57,137 nt of DNA, taken from Betaproteobacteria bacterium. GTDB lineage: Bacteria > Pseudomonadota > Gammaproteobacteria > Burkholderiales > SG8-41. Under the pieces are notes generated by a model, which had not been told where the DNA came from, made no database searches, and was given only the letters and a program-made list of their open reading frames with translations. The DNA lies in assembly GCA_025363575.1 (NCBI GenBank), contig JANYDM010000187.1:1-57137 (forward strand). Reading direction: 5' to 3'. Below, one piece after another: positions 24,507 to 33,100 of the stretch. Position 1 is the first letter of the stretch. The number at the start of each line of letters is the position of its first letter. A program made the translations under genes and the position numbers.

Positions 24507-25286
24507 CTATTTCAAATAAGGTTTGGTCCAGCCGAGGCCATCGACGGTTTTGGCGGCCGGCTTGTATTCGCAGCCGATCCAGCCTTGATAGCCAAGCTTG
24601 TCGATGTGTGGCAGCAGGTAGCCATAGTTGATTTCGCCGGTGCCGGGCTCGTGGCGGCCGGGCGTATCGGCAAGCTGCATATGCGGGATCAGCTGCAGAT
24701 TCTTTTCGATGGTGGGCGCGAGATCGCCTTCCATGATTTGCATGTGATAAATGTCGTACTGCACGAACAGATTGTCCGAGCCGACGGCTTTGATGATGTC
24801 GACCGCTTGCTGCGTGTTGCACAAGAAGAAGCCCGGAATGTCGCGTGTATTGATCGCTTCGATCAGCAGCTTGATGCCGGCAGCTTTGAATTTGGGCGCT
24901 GCGTATTGCAGGTTCTTGACGAAGGTCTCGCGTGCGTCGAGCGGGTCGAGGCCGGACGGCCGGACGCCCGCGAGGCAGTTGACCTGTTTGCAGCCGAGCG
25001 CTGCTGCGTAGTCGATCGCCTTGTCGACGCTCGCTTCGAACTCCCGGATGCGGTCGGGATGGCAGCCTATGCCGCGCTCGCCCGCGCCCCAGTTGCCCGC
25101 TGGAAGATTGTGCAGAACCTGTGTCAGCTTGTTCTCTACGAGTTTTTGCTTCAGCACGTTCTTGTCGTAGTCGTACGGAAACAGATATTCGACCCCCGTG
25201 AAGCCGGCTTTCGCGGCGGCGGCGAAGCGGTCAAGAAAGTCGACCTCGTTGAACAACATGGTCAGATTGGCAGCGAGTTTGGGCAT
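24507..25286 (-). CDS. hyi: Hydroxypyruvate isomerase
   Basis: A 259-residue TIM-barrel protein of the xylose-isomerase-like family. The landmarks AANLTMLF, GFTGVEYLFPYDYD, LHNLPAGNWGAGERGIGCHP and INYGYLLPHIDKLGY match Hyi, which interconverts hydroxypyruvate and tartronate semialdehyde. The length is that of E. coli Hyi. Metal ligands (Glu in LLIEAINT, Asp in VQYDIYHMQ, His in IPHMQLADTPGRHEPG) are in place. First gene of the hyi-garR-dehydrogenase run; glyoxylate carboligase is not in the window. Confidence 0.92.
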   Translation of the reverse strand: MPKLAANLTMLFNEVDFLDRFAAAAKAGFTGVEYLFPYDYDKNVLKQKLVENKLTQVLHNLPAGNWGAGERGIGCHPDRIREFEASVDKAIDYAAALGCKQVNCLAGVRPSGLDPLDARETFVKNLQYAAPKFKAAGIKLLIEAINTRDIPGFFLCNTQQAVDIIKAVGSDNLFVQYDIYHMQIMEGDLAPTIEKNLQLIPHMQLADTPGRHEPGTGEINYGYLLPHIDKLGYQGWIGCEYKPAAKTVDGLGWTKPYLK

Positions 25287-25363
25287 CGTCCGTCCGCTTG
25301 TTATCGGTAGTGCGATATTGTTGAGCGGCGCATTCGCGTCTGCTCGACTATCGTGATCTTAAT

Positions 25364-25369
25364 TATAAT
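25364..25369 (+). promoter_or_regulatory. Possible -10 box upstream of the MocA-like gene
   Basis: TATAAT preceded by GATCTTAAT, resembling the sequences at 26506 and 27439. It lies 35 bp before the TTG start. No clear -35 hexamer. Confidence 0.35.
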
Positions 25370-25398
25370 GCCTTACATCCGTTCACCTGGAATCCCTT

Positions 25399-25965
25399 TT
25401 GGAAATCAGCGCTATCCTGCTCGCCGCCGGCGCGGGCTCGCGTTTCGGCGGCGACAAGCTGCTGCATCCGCTCGCTGACGGCAGTGCCATCGGTGCCCAC
25501 GCAGCGCGCAACCTGCTTGCCGCGGGCCTTAATGTGCTGGCCGTGGTCAAGTTGGGAGATTTCCCGCTGGCGGACCTGCTCGAGCAGGAAGGCTGCGCGG
25601 TCACCATGTTTGCCGATGCGGCGCGCGGCATGGGCGCGAGCCTCGCGCATGGCGTCGCGCAGCGCCGCAGCGCCGACGGCTGGATCATTGCGCTGGCAGA
25701 CATGCCGTCGATCAAGAGCGGGACTATCACGGCGATCATGCGCGAGCTCGAAGCGGGCAGGGACATCGTCGCCCCGGCCTACCAAGGGCAGCGTGGCCAT
25801 CCGGTCGGCTTGAGCAAACGATTCGGTGCGCAACTGCAGGCGCTGGGCGGCGACGCAGGCGCGCGTGACATCATCGCCGCAAACAAAAATGAAATGACGC
25901 TGGTCGAATGCGGCGATCCGGGCGTGCTGCAGGATATCGATCGGCGTGAAGATATTGCGGGATGA
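25399..25965 (+). CDS. MobA-like nucleotidyltransferase (MocA/molybdenum cofactor cytidylyltransferase type)
   Basis: A 188-residue protein of the MobA-like NTP transferase family. The N-terminus ISAILLAAGAGSRFGGDKLL is the nucleotide-binding GxGxRxGxxK motif, and GWIIALADMPSIKSGTI carries the metal-binding Asp. The small size and lack of other domains fit MocA, which adds CMP or GMP to molybdopterin for molybdenum hydroxylases. The start is a TTG at 25399; no in-frame ATG is available upstream. Such genes usually lie beside xanthine- or CO-dehydrogenase-type genes; the only hint of that here is the CoxE-like and MoxR genes 2-5 kb away. Confidence 0.8.
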   Translation: MEISAILLAAGAGSRFGGDKLLHPLADGSAIGAHAARNLLAAGLNVLAVVKLGDFPLADLLEQEGCAVTMFADAARGMGASLAHGVAQRRSADGWIIALADMPSIKSGTITAIMRELEAGRDIVAPAYQGQRGHPVGLSKRFGAQLQALGGDAGARDIIAANKNEMTLVECGDPGVLQDIDRREDIAG

Positions 25966-26048
25966 GTAATCGGCGAGGGCATGCGCAGCGATTTCGCGGC
26001 ACCATGGGTGCCGGCATATTCGCGGGCGGCGAGCGATCCCTCTGCTAG

Positions 26049-26465
26049 CTACTGGCGCTGCCCGGTGTCTTTGGCGCTTTGCGGCAGCGCTTCGATATTC
26101 ATCGCCCAGTTCAACGCCGAACGGAACCACGACTGCCGGCGCGGCGGAAGCTCCGCACGCTGGCGCACGGTGCCCACGCGCACGCCATAAACCTGCGGAT
26201 CGATGACGCTGGTCGCGTAAATGGGCGTGCCGCATTCCGGACAGAAGCCGTGCGCGCGCTTGGTCCCGCTGTCGGCCGTCTTGATATAAATTTTCGGTTG
26301 GCCGGTCAGCAGTTTGAATCCATCTTTGGGCGCAGGCACTGTGACGCGGTACGCGGAGCCGGTGAGGTTCTGGCAGTCGGTGCAGTGGCAAATGCCGACC
26401 TTCGAGGGATCGACCTCGGCTTCGTAGGTTATGTAGCCGCAGTGGCAGCCGCCGTCTATATGCAT
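26049..26465 (-). CDS. GFA-family zinc protein (glutathione-dependent formaldehyde-activating enzyme-like)
   Basis: A 138-residue protein with the GFA/CENP-V cysteine pattern: GGCHCG near residue 7, CHCTDCQNLTGSAYR near 26-40 and FCPECGTPIY near 74. These cysteines bind two structural zinc ions. The family has a Mis18-like beta fold; only some members act on glutathione adducts, so the substrate is uncertain. It stands alone on the reverse strand between two rightward genes. Confidence 0.88.
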   Translation of the reverse strand: MHIDGGCHCGYITYEAEVDPSKVGICHCTDCQNLTGSAYRVTVPAPKDGFKLLTGQPKIYIKTADSGTKRAHGFCPECGTPIYATSVIDPQVYGVRVGTVRQRAELPPRRQSWFRSALNWAMNIEALPQSAKDTGQRQ

Positions 26466-26490
26466 TGCTATCTCCCGGCAAAAATCAGAC

Positions 26491-26548
26491 GGCGCAATCT
26501 TATCTTATAATCAAAGGCACGTTCGTTCGAGCGGACGCGACAAGCGCC
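26491..26548 (+). promoter_or_regulatory. Promoter-like module A (TATAAT plus GCGGACGCGA leader)
   Basis: TATAAT at 26506-26511, preceded by ATCTTATCT, then after 25 bp (start to start) GCGGACGCGA (26531-26540), which can fold with the following GCGCCGC. The same arrangement occurs at 27425-27482 upstream of moxR. It is about 120 bp upstream of the methyltransferase gene it probably serves. Confidence 0.5.
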
Positions 26549-26629
26549 GCTCAGGCGCACGCGGGATTTTCAACGCCGGCAAATGGTGCGGGCACAATTT
26601 CAATTACGCGGATAGCTTAACTCTGATCT

Positions 26630-27352
26630 ATGCTGGGTCGATGGCTTGACAGGCTGTTCCGCACGAAGGAACCGGCACGGTCCACCGGTGAAGTGAATCC
26701 GCTGGAAGCGTATTTTTTTAAAAATACCGGCGGGCTCATCCACAAATGGCACCATTATTTTGAGATCTACCACCGGCACTTCGCGGCGTTTCGCGGCAAG
26801 GCGCCCGTGGTGGTCGAGATAGGCGTCTTTCACGGCGGCTCTCTGCAGATGTGGCGGGATTATTTCGGGCCTGGATGTCGTATTGTTGGAATAGATAACC
26901 GGCCCGAGTGCGCGCAATTCGCGGACGACGACATTACTATCCTCATCGGCGACCAGGCGGACCGCCGGTTTCTGGCTTCCGTGCGCGAAAGCGTGCCGCA
27001 CATCGATATTCTGATCGACGACGGCGGCCACACGATGAATCAGCAGATCGCGACGTTCGAAGAGCTGTATCCGCACTTGTCGCCGCGCGGAATTTACCTG
27101 TGCGAGGACGTTCATACTTCGTTGTGGCCGGAGTTCGGCGGCAGCGTTCGCGGCGCAGATACGTTTCTGCAATACAGCCAGGCCCTGGTCGACCGTCTGT
27201 ATGGGTGGCATTCCCGGCAACCCGAATTGCTCGACGTCACGGAATTCACGCGATCCACCTTTGGCGTGCATTTCTACGACAGCATGGTCGCGATTGAGCG
27301 GCGGCCGATCGAACGCCCCGCCCATAGCAAGACAGGGACGCCCACCCTCTGA
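26630..27352 (+). CDS. Class I SAM-dependent methyltransferase (CmcI/rhamnosyl O-methyltransferase-like), paralogue 1
   Basis: A 240-residue protein. VVVEIGVFHGGSLQMWRDYFG is the SAM-binding motif I with the glycine loop, CRIVGIDNRPE is the motif II acidic strand, and HIDILIDDGGHTMNQQI supplies the metal/catalytic Asp-Asp-Gly-Gly-His typical of the CmcI / macrocin O-methyltransferase group. It probably methylates a sugar hydroxyl on a surface glycan, but this is inference. It shares roughly half to two-thirds of its residues with the gene at 28387, with MoxR between them. Confidence 0.82.
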   Translation: MLGRWLDRLFRTKEPARSTGEVNPLEAYFFKNTGGLIHKWHHYFEIYHRHFAAFRGKAPVVVEIGVFHGGSLQMWRDYFGPGCRIVGIDNRPECAQFADDDITILIGDQADRRFLASVRESVPHIDILIDDGGHTMNQQIATFEELYPHLSPRGIYLCEDVHTSLWPEFGGSVRGADTFLQYSQALVDRLYGWHSRQPELLDVTEFTRSTFGVHFYDSMVAIERRPIERPAHSKTGTPTL

Positions 27353-27424
27353 CGATCGCGCCGCAACCGGGCGGTTCGTTTCCTGGAGATTCGCCCGCGG
27401 CGGATTCCCGCGCAGGATAGCGCA

Positions 27425-27482
27425 GGGCGATCTTGTCTTATAATTCCGGCTCAATCGTTAGGGCGGACGCGAAAACGCGCGT
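27425..27482 (+). promoter_or_regulatory. Promoter-like module B upstream of moxR
   Basis: ATCTTGTCTTATAAT with TATAAT at 27439-27444 and GCGGACGCGA at 27463-27472, start-to-start spacing 24 bp against 25 bp in module A. The leader continues into ACGCGAAAACGCG, a short AAAA-loop hairpin. It is 83 bp before the moxR ATG. Confidence 0.5.
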
Positions 27483-27527
27483 TCGACGCGGTTGAATTGA
27501 TCGAATTCACTTGAGGTAATAGCAACG

Positions 27528-28373
27528 ATGTCCCGCTTCGAAGGCACTGAAAATTACGTCGCCACGCAGGAGTTGATGATGGCGGTGAACGCGGCAATCA
27601 CGCTCGAGCGTCCGCTGCTCATCAAAGGCGAGCCGGGCACCGGCAAGACCATGCTGGCCCTCGAGGTGGCGAAGGCGCTCAAGCGTCCCCTCTACGAATG
27701 GCACATCAAGTCGACGATGAAAGCGCAGCATGGTCTCTACGAATACGACGCGGTATCGCGGCTGCGCGATTCTCAGCTCGGCGATCCCAAAGTCAACGAT
27801 ATCAAAAACTATATCGTGCGCGGCATGCTGTGGAACGCGTTCGAATCCGAAGCCCAATCGGTGCTGCTGATCGACGAGGTCGACAAAGCCGATATCGAAT
27901 TTCCCAACGACCTGCTGCGCGAGCTCGACCGCATGGAGTTCTACGTGTACGAGACGCAGCAGCTCGTCAAGGCGCGCCATCGCCCGCTCGTCATCATCAC
28001 CAGCAACAACGAAAAAGAGCTGCCGGACGCGTTCCTGCGCCGCTGCTTTTTTCACTACATCCGTTTCCCCGACCAGGAAACGATGGAGAAAATCGTGCGC
28101 GTGCATTTCCCGGGACTGAAGAAGGCGCTGCTCAAAGAAGCGCTGGAGGCGTTTTTCGAAATCCGCGACGTGCCCGGACTCAAGAAAAAACCTTCGACGT
28201 CCGAACTGCTCGACTGGCTGAAGCTGCTGATGGCGGAAGACATTCCGCCCGAAACGCTGGTAAGCCGCGACCAGCACAAGATCATCCCGCCGCTGCACGG
28301 CGCACTGCTCAAGAACGAGCAGGATGTGCATCTCTTCGAGCGGCTGGTCTTCTTGTCGCGCAGGGCCAAGTAG
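27528..28373 (+). CDS. MoxR-type AAA+ ATPase
   Basis: A 281-residue AAA+ protein. Walker A is GEPGTGKTM (about residues 34-42), Walker B is SVLLIDEVDKAD, sensor 1 is VIITSNNEKELPDAFLRRC with the arginine finger region after it. MoxR proteins act as chaperones that insert metal cofactors or remodel partners and work with a VWA-domain protein. The likely partner is the VWA gene at 29719, here separated by a methyltransferase and a DNA glycosylase on the same strand with short gaps. Length and motifs are complete. Confidence 0.92.
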   Translation: MSRFEGTENYVATQELMMAVNAAITLERPLLIKGEPGTGKTMLALEVAKALKRPLYEWHIKSTMKAQHGLYEYDAVSRLRDSQLGDPKVNDIKNYIVRGMLWNAFESEAQSVLLIDEVDKADIEFPNDLLRELDRMEFYVYETQQLVKARHRPLVIITSNNEKELPDAFLRRCFFHYIRFPDQETMEKIVRVHFPGLKKALLKEALEAFFEIRDVPGLKKKPSTSELLDWLKLLMAEDIPPETLVSRDQHKIIPPLHGALLKNEQDVHLFERLVFLSRRAK

Positions 28374-28386
28374 GTCGTACGGCCCG

Positions 28387-29124
28387 GTGTTCTTATCGCG
28401 TATTCTGAGGCAGGCGTTTTCCGCTTCCGGAGCCGTTCAACCGCCGGTCGAACAGGAGGAGCGCGGGAATCCGCTGGAGCGCTGGTACTTTAATCACAGC
28501 GGACGGCTGATAACCAAATGGCCGCATTATTTCGACATCTATCACCGGCATTTCGCGCGCTATCGTGGCGAGTGCCCGGTGGTGCTCGAGATCGGCGTTC
28601 AGCACGGCGGGTCCATCGAGATGTGGCACGACTATTTCGGCGCCGGCTGCAAATATTTCGGGGTGGACATCAATCCGCAATGCAAAATGTTCGAAGATGA
28701 AGGGACCACTATCCTGATTGGCGACCAGGCGGATCGCAGCTTCCTCGCCCGTTTGCGCGACGAAGTGCCGCGGGTCGACATCCTCATCGACGACGGCGGC
28801 CACATGATGCAGCAGCAGATTGCCACTTTCGAGGCGCTTTATCCGCATGTTGCCGGGGACGGCGTCTATTTGTGCGAGGACATGCATACCTCGTACTGGA
28901 AAGCGTTCGGCGGGGGATATCGCAAGCCGACGTCGTTCGTCGAATATACGAAAGATTACATCGATCAGATGAATGCATGGTATTCGCAGCAGCGCGACGT
29001 GCTCGACGCGAACGACTTCACGCGTTCGACGCATGCGATGCACTACTACAACAGCATACTGGTTATAGAGAAGCGTCCGACCGATCTGCCGAAGAATACT
29101 TCGCGCGGCCGGCCGTCTTTCTAG
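28387..29124 (+). CDS. Class I SAM-dependent methyltransferase (CmcI-like), paralogue 2
   Basis: A 245-residue protein clearly paralogous to the gene at 26630: NPLERWYFNHSGRLITKWPHYF, VVLEIGVQHGGSIEMWHDYFG and DILIDDGGHMMQQQIATFEALYPH align block by block with it. The GTG at 28387, 13 bp after the moxR stop, is chosen because it aligns with the N-terminus of paralogue 1; the frame is open from 28324 within moxR. Probably a glycan or small-molecule O-methyltransferase. Its position inside the moxR run suggests that a copy moved there or that moxR moved in between. Confidence 0.82.
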   Translation: MFLSRILRQAFSASGAVQPPVEQEERGNPLERWYFNHSGRLITKWPHYFDIYHRHFARYRGECPVVLEIGVQHGGSIEMWHDYFGAGCKYFGVDINPQCKMFEDEGTTILIGDQADRSFLARLRDEVPRVDILIDDGGHMMQQQIATFEALYPHVAGDGVYLCEDMHTSYWKAFGGGYRKPTSFVEYTKDYIDQMNAWYSQQRDVLDANDFTRSTHAMHYYNSILVIEKRPTDLPKNTSRGRPSF

Positions 29125-29149
29125 GCGGAGCTGGCGGCGCGCCTGGATC

Positions 29150-29725
29150 ATGAAAGTGAATGCGAAATCGGGATTCCCTCCCGTAATCGATGCGAAGGTC
29201 GATACGCTGATCCTCGGCAGCTTCCCGGGCGTCGCTTCGCTCGGCAAGGCGCAGTACTACGGCCATCCGCAGAACCATTTCTGGCGGCTGGTTGGCGCGG
29301 TGATAGACGAGCCGCTTAACGAGATGGAATATGCGCGGCGGCTCAAGACGCTGCTCGTGCATCGCATCGGCCTGTGGGACATCATCGACCGGTGCGTGCG
29401 ACCGGGCAGTCTTGATTCGAGCATACGCGATGCGTACCACAATGATTTCTCGCGCGTGACTGCCGTCGCGAAAAAACTGCGCAGGGTTTTTTTTAATGGC
29501 AAGACGGCGGGCAAAATGGCGCCGCTGTTCGCGCAATGGGGCTTCGAAACAGCCGTGCTGCCTTCGTCAAGCCCCGCCTACACGATGCGCTTCCAGTTAA
29601 AGCTCGAGCAGTGGCGGCAGATTGCTATTCCGGGGGGCTCTGGCGGGAGCAGTCGTGCACGCAAAAGCGGTGCGGGCTTTCATTCGTCGCTAATCGCTCA
29701 TCACTCATCACCCGGCAAATGCTGA
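29150..29725 (+). CDS. DNA-deoxyinosine (hypoxanthine) glycosylase, UDG superfamily
   Basis: A 191-residue protein. DTLILGSFPGVASLGKAQYYGHPQNHFWRL is the motif A region of the hypoxanthine-DNA glycosylase branch (family 6) of the uracil-DNA glycosylase superfamily, and VLPSSSPAYTMRF is the C-terminal motif B region. It excises deaminated adenine (hypoxanthine) and perhaps uracil from DNA. The last 35 residues (after QWRQI) look low-complexity and read into the start of the VWA gene, whose ATG overlaps the stop codon. Confidence 0.85.
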   Translation: MKVNAKSGFPPVIDAKVDTLILGSFPGVASLGKAQYYGHPQNHFWRLVGAVIDEPLNEMEYARRLKTLLVHRIGLWDIIDRCVRPGSLDSSIRDAYHNDFSRVTAVAKKLRRVFFNGKTAGKMAPLFAQWGFETAVLPSSSPAYTMRFQLKLEQWRQIAIPGGSGGSSRARKSGAGFHSSLIAHHSSPGKC

Positions 29726-30903
29726 TCGAATTCTTCCTCAAGCTGAAGGCGGGCGGCCTGCCGGTATCGGTGCGCGAGTTTCTGACGCTGCTCGAAGCGC
29801 TCGACAAGCGCGTGATCAGCGGCAGCATCGATGACTTCTACTATCTGTCGCGCGCGTGCCTCGTCAAGGACGAATCCAAGTACGACAAATTCGACCGCGT
29901 ATTCGGGGCTTACTTCAAGGGCATTACGGAACTGCCCGAAGGCGTGACCGCGCTGCTGCCGGAAGAATGGCTGAAGAAGCTTGCCGAGAAGAACCTGACC
30001 GAAGAGGAAAAAAAGCTCATTGAATCACTCGGCGGCTGGGACAAGCTGATGGAGACGCTGAAAAAGCGCCTCGAAGAGCAGAAAGGCCGGCACCAGGGCG
30101 GCAGCAAGTGGATAGGCACCGCGGGCACCAGTCCCTTTGGCGCCTATGGCTACAACCCGGAAGGCGTGCGCATAGGCCAGCACGAATCGCGCCACCGCCG
30201 CGCAGTCAAGGTGTGGGACCAGCGCGAATTCAAGAACCTCGACGATACCGTTGAGCTCGGCACACGCAACATCAAGGTCGCGCTCAAGCGCTTGCGAAAA
30301 TTCGCGCGCGAAGGCAATCCCGAAGAGCTCGACCTCGAAGACACGATACGCTCGACCGCCAGGAATGCCGGCTATCTCGACATCAAGATGGTTCCCGAGC
30401 GGCACAACAGCGTAAAAGTGCTGCTGTTCCTCGATGTCGGCGGCTCGATGGACGACCATGTCGCTATCTGCGAGCAGTTGTTCTCGGCCGCGCGCACCGA
30501 GTTCAAGCATCTCGAGTATTTTTATTTCCACAATTTTCTGTATGAGCGTGTGTGGAGAGACAACCGGCGCCGCGCGACCGAGCGCATGGCAACATGGGAC
30601 GTGCTGCACAAGTACCCGCACGACTACAAAGTCATCTTCGTCGGCGACGCGACGATGAGCCCGTACGAGATCACCTACCCGGGCGGCAGCGTCGAGCACA
30701 CCAACCCGGAGGCGGGCGCGCTATGGATGCAGCGCGTGCTCACGGTCTACAAAGATACGATCTGGCTTAATCCGCAGCCGGAACCGGTGTGGGACTACCA
30801 TGAGTCGATACGCGTTACGCGCGAGCTGATCGGCGACCGCATGTTTCCGCTTACCATCGCCGGGCTTGACCGCGGCATGCGGAAGTTGAGTAAAGGACGC
30901 TAA
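29719..30903 (+). CDS. VWA-domain protein, CoxE-like (MoxR partner)
   Basis: A 394-residue protein. The N-terminus MLIEFFLKLKAGGLPVSVREFLTLLEAL and the middle GQHESRHRRAVKVWDQREFKNLDD are typical of the CoxE-like VWA family; the C-terminal VWA core has VLLFLDVGGSMDDHV as its metal-site (MIDAS) loop. The loop reads DxGGS in place of the standard DxSGS, so metal binding may differ. MoxR/VWA pairs mature metalloenzymes such as CO dehydrogenase. The ATG at 29719 overlaps the glycosylase stop; the longer frame from 29536 lies inside that gene. Confidence 0.88.
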   Translation: MLIEFFLKLKAGGLPVSVREFLTLLEALDKRVISGSIDDFYYLSRACLVKDESKYDKFDRVFGAYFKGITELPEGVTALLPEEWLKKLAEKNLTEEEKKLIESLGGWDKLMETLKKRLEEQKGRHQGGSKWIGTAGTSPFGAYGYNPEGVRIGQHESRHRRAVKVWDQREFKNLDDTVELGTRNIKVALKRLRKFAREGNPEELDLEDTIRSTARNAGYLDIKMVPERHNSVKVLLFLDVGGSMDDHVAICEQLFSAARTEFKHLEYFYFHNFLYERVWRDNRRRATERMATWDVLHKYPHDYKVIFVGDATMSPYEITYPGGSVEHTNPEAGALWMQRVLTVYKDTIWLNPQPEPVWDYHESIRVTRELIGDRMFPLTIAGLDRGMRKLSKGR

Positions 30904-30959
30904 GAGGATTGGGGATCGAGCGAATCCCCCGTCTCAATCCTTGCTCGTCAAGCCTGGAG

Positions 30960-32840
30960 CTACCGCGGCATCGCGCGCCGGTCCTGCATCGGCGGCGCTA
31001 CTTTCATGACCTCATCGACGGTGGTGATGCCGGCGGCGACTTTCATGGCGCCGCTGATGCGCAGCGGCTTGACGCCTTCGCGGTACGACACTTCGCGCAG
31101 TCGGTCCATGTCGGTATTGTCGTTGATCAGGTTGCGGATCTCGTTGTTGAGCACCATGATTTCGTAAATGCCGATGCGGCCGGCGTAACCGGTCATGCGG
31201 CAGTCGAGGCAGCCCTTGGCCACATACATCATGTCCGGTTTCTGTGCTTTCCAGGGCGATACCAGCATCTCCCACGCGGAATCCTCGAGCGGAGCCTGCT
31301 CCTTGCAATTCGGACATAGCACGCGCACGAGGCGCTGCGCCATGACGCCCAGCACGGTCGACGTCAGCAGATACGACGGCACGCCGAGGTCGAGCATGCG
31401 CGTGATCGTCGACGGCGCATCGTTGGTATGCAGCGTCGACATGACGAGGTGGCCCGTCAGTGCCGCCTGCGTCGCCATCTCGGCCGTCTCGAGGTCGCGT
31501 ATCTCGCCCACCATGATGATGTCGGGGTCCTGGCGCATCAACGTGCGGATGCCGGCCGCGAAGGTGACGCCGAGGTTCTGCACCACCTGCATCTGGTTGA
31601 ACTGGCCCTCGACCATTTCGATCGGGTCTTCGACCGTGCACACATTGACCTCGGGCGTCGCCAGGAACTTCATGCTCGAATAGAGCGTCGTGGTTTTGCC
31701 GGAGCCGGTCGGCCCCGTCACCAGTATGATGCCGTGCGGCTTGGAGATCATGCCGCTCCATTTTTTCATGTCGTCGTCGGTGAAGCCGAGGTCGCTGAAA
31801 TCCTTTACCAGCACGTCGGGATTGAAGATCCGCATGACGAGCTTCTCGCCGAAGGCGGTCGGCATGGTCGACAGGCGCAGCTCGACTTCGCCGCCTTCAG
31901 GCGTCACGGTCTTGATGCGGCCGTCCTGCGGGCGGCGCTTTTCGATCACGTCCATGCGGCCGAGCAGCTTGATGCGGCTCGTCATCGCGGCCAGCACCGG
32001 CGTCGGAATCCGGTATACGTCGTGCAGCACGCCGTCGATGCGGAAGCGCACGTTGCCCGCCTCGCGGCGCGGCTCGAGGTGGATATCGCTTGCGCGCTGC
32101 TCGAACGCGTAGGTGAAGAGCCAGTCGCAGATGACGACGACGTGCTGGTCGTTGGCGTCGAGCTTGCCGCTTTTGCTCAGCTGCACGAGCTGCTCGAAGT
32201 TGCCGATGCTGCTGTAGGCGCCCTTGTCTTTCTCAGTCGCGAACTTGACGGACTTTGCGAGATTGAAGAACTCGACAATGTAGTTCTGGATATCGACCGG
32301 GTTCGCGATCACGCGCTTGATGTCCAGCCGCAGAACGTGCCTCAGGTTCTCTTCCCAGTCGCGCACGAACGGCTCGCAGGTCGCAATCGTTGCCTCGGTC
32401 TTGGTGACAGCGACCGGCAGGATCTTGAAGCGCTGCGCGTAGGCGGTCGACATCAGCTTGGTCACCGCGGCGAAATCGATCTTGAACGGATCGACGTGCA
32501 AATACGGCATCCCGACCTTGCCGGCCAGCCATTCGGCCAGAAAATCGAGCGTCAGGTGTTTCTTGGGATTGCGCGGGTCTTTGTATTTCTGCTCGCTGAT
32601 TACGGTCAGCGGGTGCTGGTCGCCGCGATGATAGCGGCGCTCGAGCGCAAGCTTGTCCGCCTCTTCTTTGCTGACGAGCTTGTCCGCGACCAGGTCCGCC
32701 AGTACGCGCTCAAGCGTGAGCCGCAGGCTGACCGGCTTGGCGGGGGCAGCGGGAGGGGTTCCTGCAGGAGTTGCCGCAGACGTTCCTGCGGGAGTTGCCG
32801 CAGGCGTGGGCTTGACCGGGTTTGCCGCGCTTTCAGCCAT
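30960..32840 (-). CDS. PilB/GspE-family secretion ATPase
   Basis: A 626-residue hexameric ATPase of type IV pilus or type II secretion systems. After a low-complexity Pro/Ala/Thr start (residues 8-35) comes the T2SSE N-domain, then the ATPase core with Walker A GPTGSGKTTTLYSS, the Asp box VCTVEDPIEM, Walker B DIIMVGEIRD, and the zinc tetracysteine pair CPNC...CLDC. The ATG at 32840 is chosen because the extra upstream residues are unlike the family. No other pilus or secretion gene is adjacent, so it may be an accessory ATPase copy. Confidence 0.92.
   Translation of the reverse strand: MAESAANPVKPTPAATPAGTSAATPAGTPPAAPAKPVSLRLTLERVLADLVADKLVSKEEADKLALERRYHRGDQHPLTVISEQKYKDPRNPKKHLTLDFLAEWLAGKVGMPYLHVDPFKIDFAAVTKLMSTAYAQRFKILPVAVTKTEATIATCEPFVRDWEENLRHVLRLDIKRVIANPVDIQNYIVEFFNLAKSVKFATEKDKGAYSSIGNFEQLVQLSKSGKLDANDQHVVVICDWLFTYAFEQRASDIHLEPRREAGNVRFRIDGVLHDVYRIPTPVLAAMTSRIKLLGRMDVIEKRRPQDGRIKTVTPEGGEVELRLSTMPTAFGEKLVMRIFNPDVLVKDFSDLGFTDDDMKKWSGMISKPHGIILVTGPTGSGKTTTLYSSMKFLATPEVNVCTVEDPIEMVEGQFNQMQVVQNLGVTFAAGIRTLMRQDPDIIMVGEIRDLETAEMATQAALTGHLVMSTLHTNDAPSTITRMLDLGVPSYLLTSTVLGVMAQRLVRVLCPNCKEQAPLEDSAWEMLVSPWKAQKPDMMYVAKGCLDCRMTGYAGRIGIYEIMVLNNEIRNLINDNTDMDRLREVSYREGVKPLRISGAMKVAAGITTVDEVMKVAPPMQDRRAMPR
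32758..32805. repeat. 24-bp tandem repeat (two copies) in the secretion ATPase N-terminus
   Basis: Two adjacent near-identical 24-bp units differing at three positions, coding for the Ala/Pro/Thr-rich linker (ATPAGTSAATPAGT). Such a unit can vary in number without changing the reading frame. Confidence 0.75.
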
Positions 32841-33100
32841 GGCCGTGAATATAAACGGTTTCTGTAGACAACTCAATAAGTTACACGGGCAACTTGGGTT
32901 CGCGCACCAAGCAGACCCAAAGCCGGTGCGCCGCTCCCCACGCAATGCCCTGTTAATGTGCGAAAAATCATGTGTACGCTCAATCTCAGTGCAAAAGCGC
33001 AGAACAAAAATCAGTGGGACGCATTAATAGACATAAAATCAAATAATTAATAATAAGGAATATATTTTGCTTTATTGAAGCGTTTTTTACCGGGGGGAGC

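Noticed and set aside
31428..32867. 479-codon forward frame opposite the PilB/GspE ATPase
   Set aside because: Antisense of a gene with intact Walker and zinc motifs; no domain in the shadow frame.
32841..33100. Sigma-54 (NtrC-dependent) promoter for amt
   Set aside because: The leader is AT-rich and includes TGGGAC, but no GC doublet with correct spacing to a TTGC element was found.
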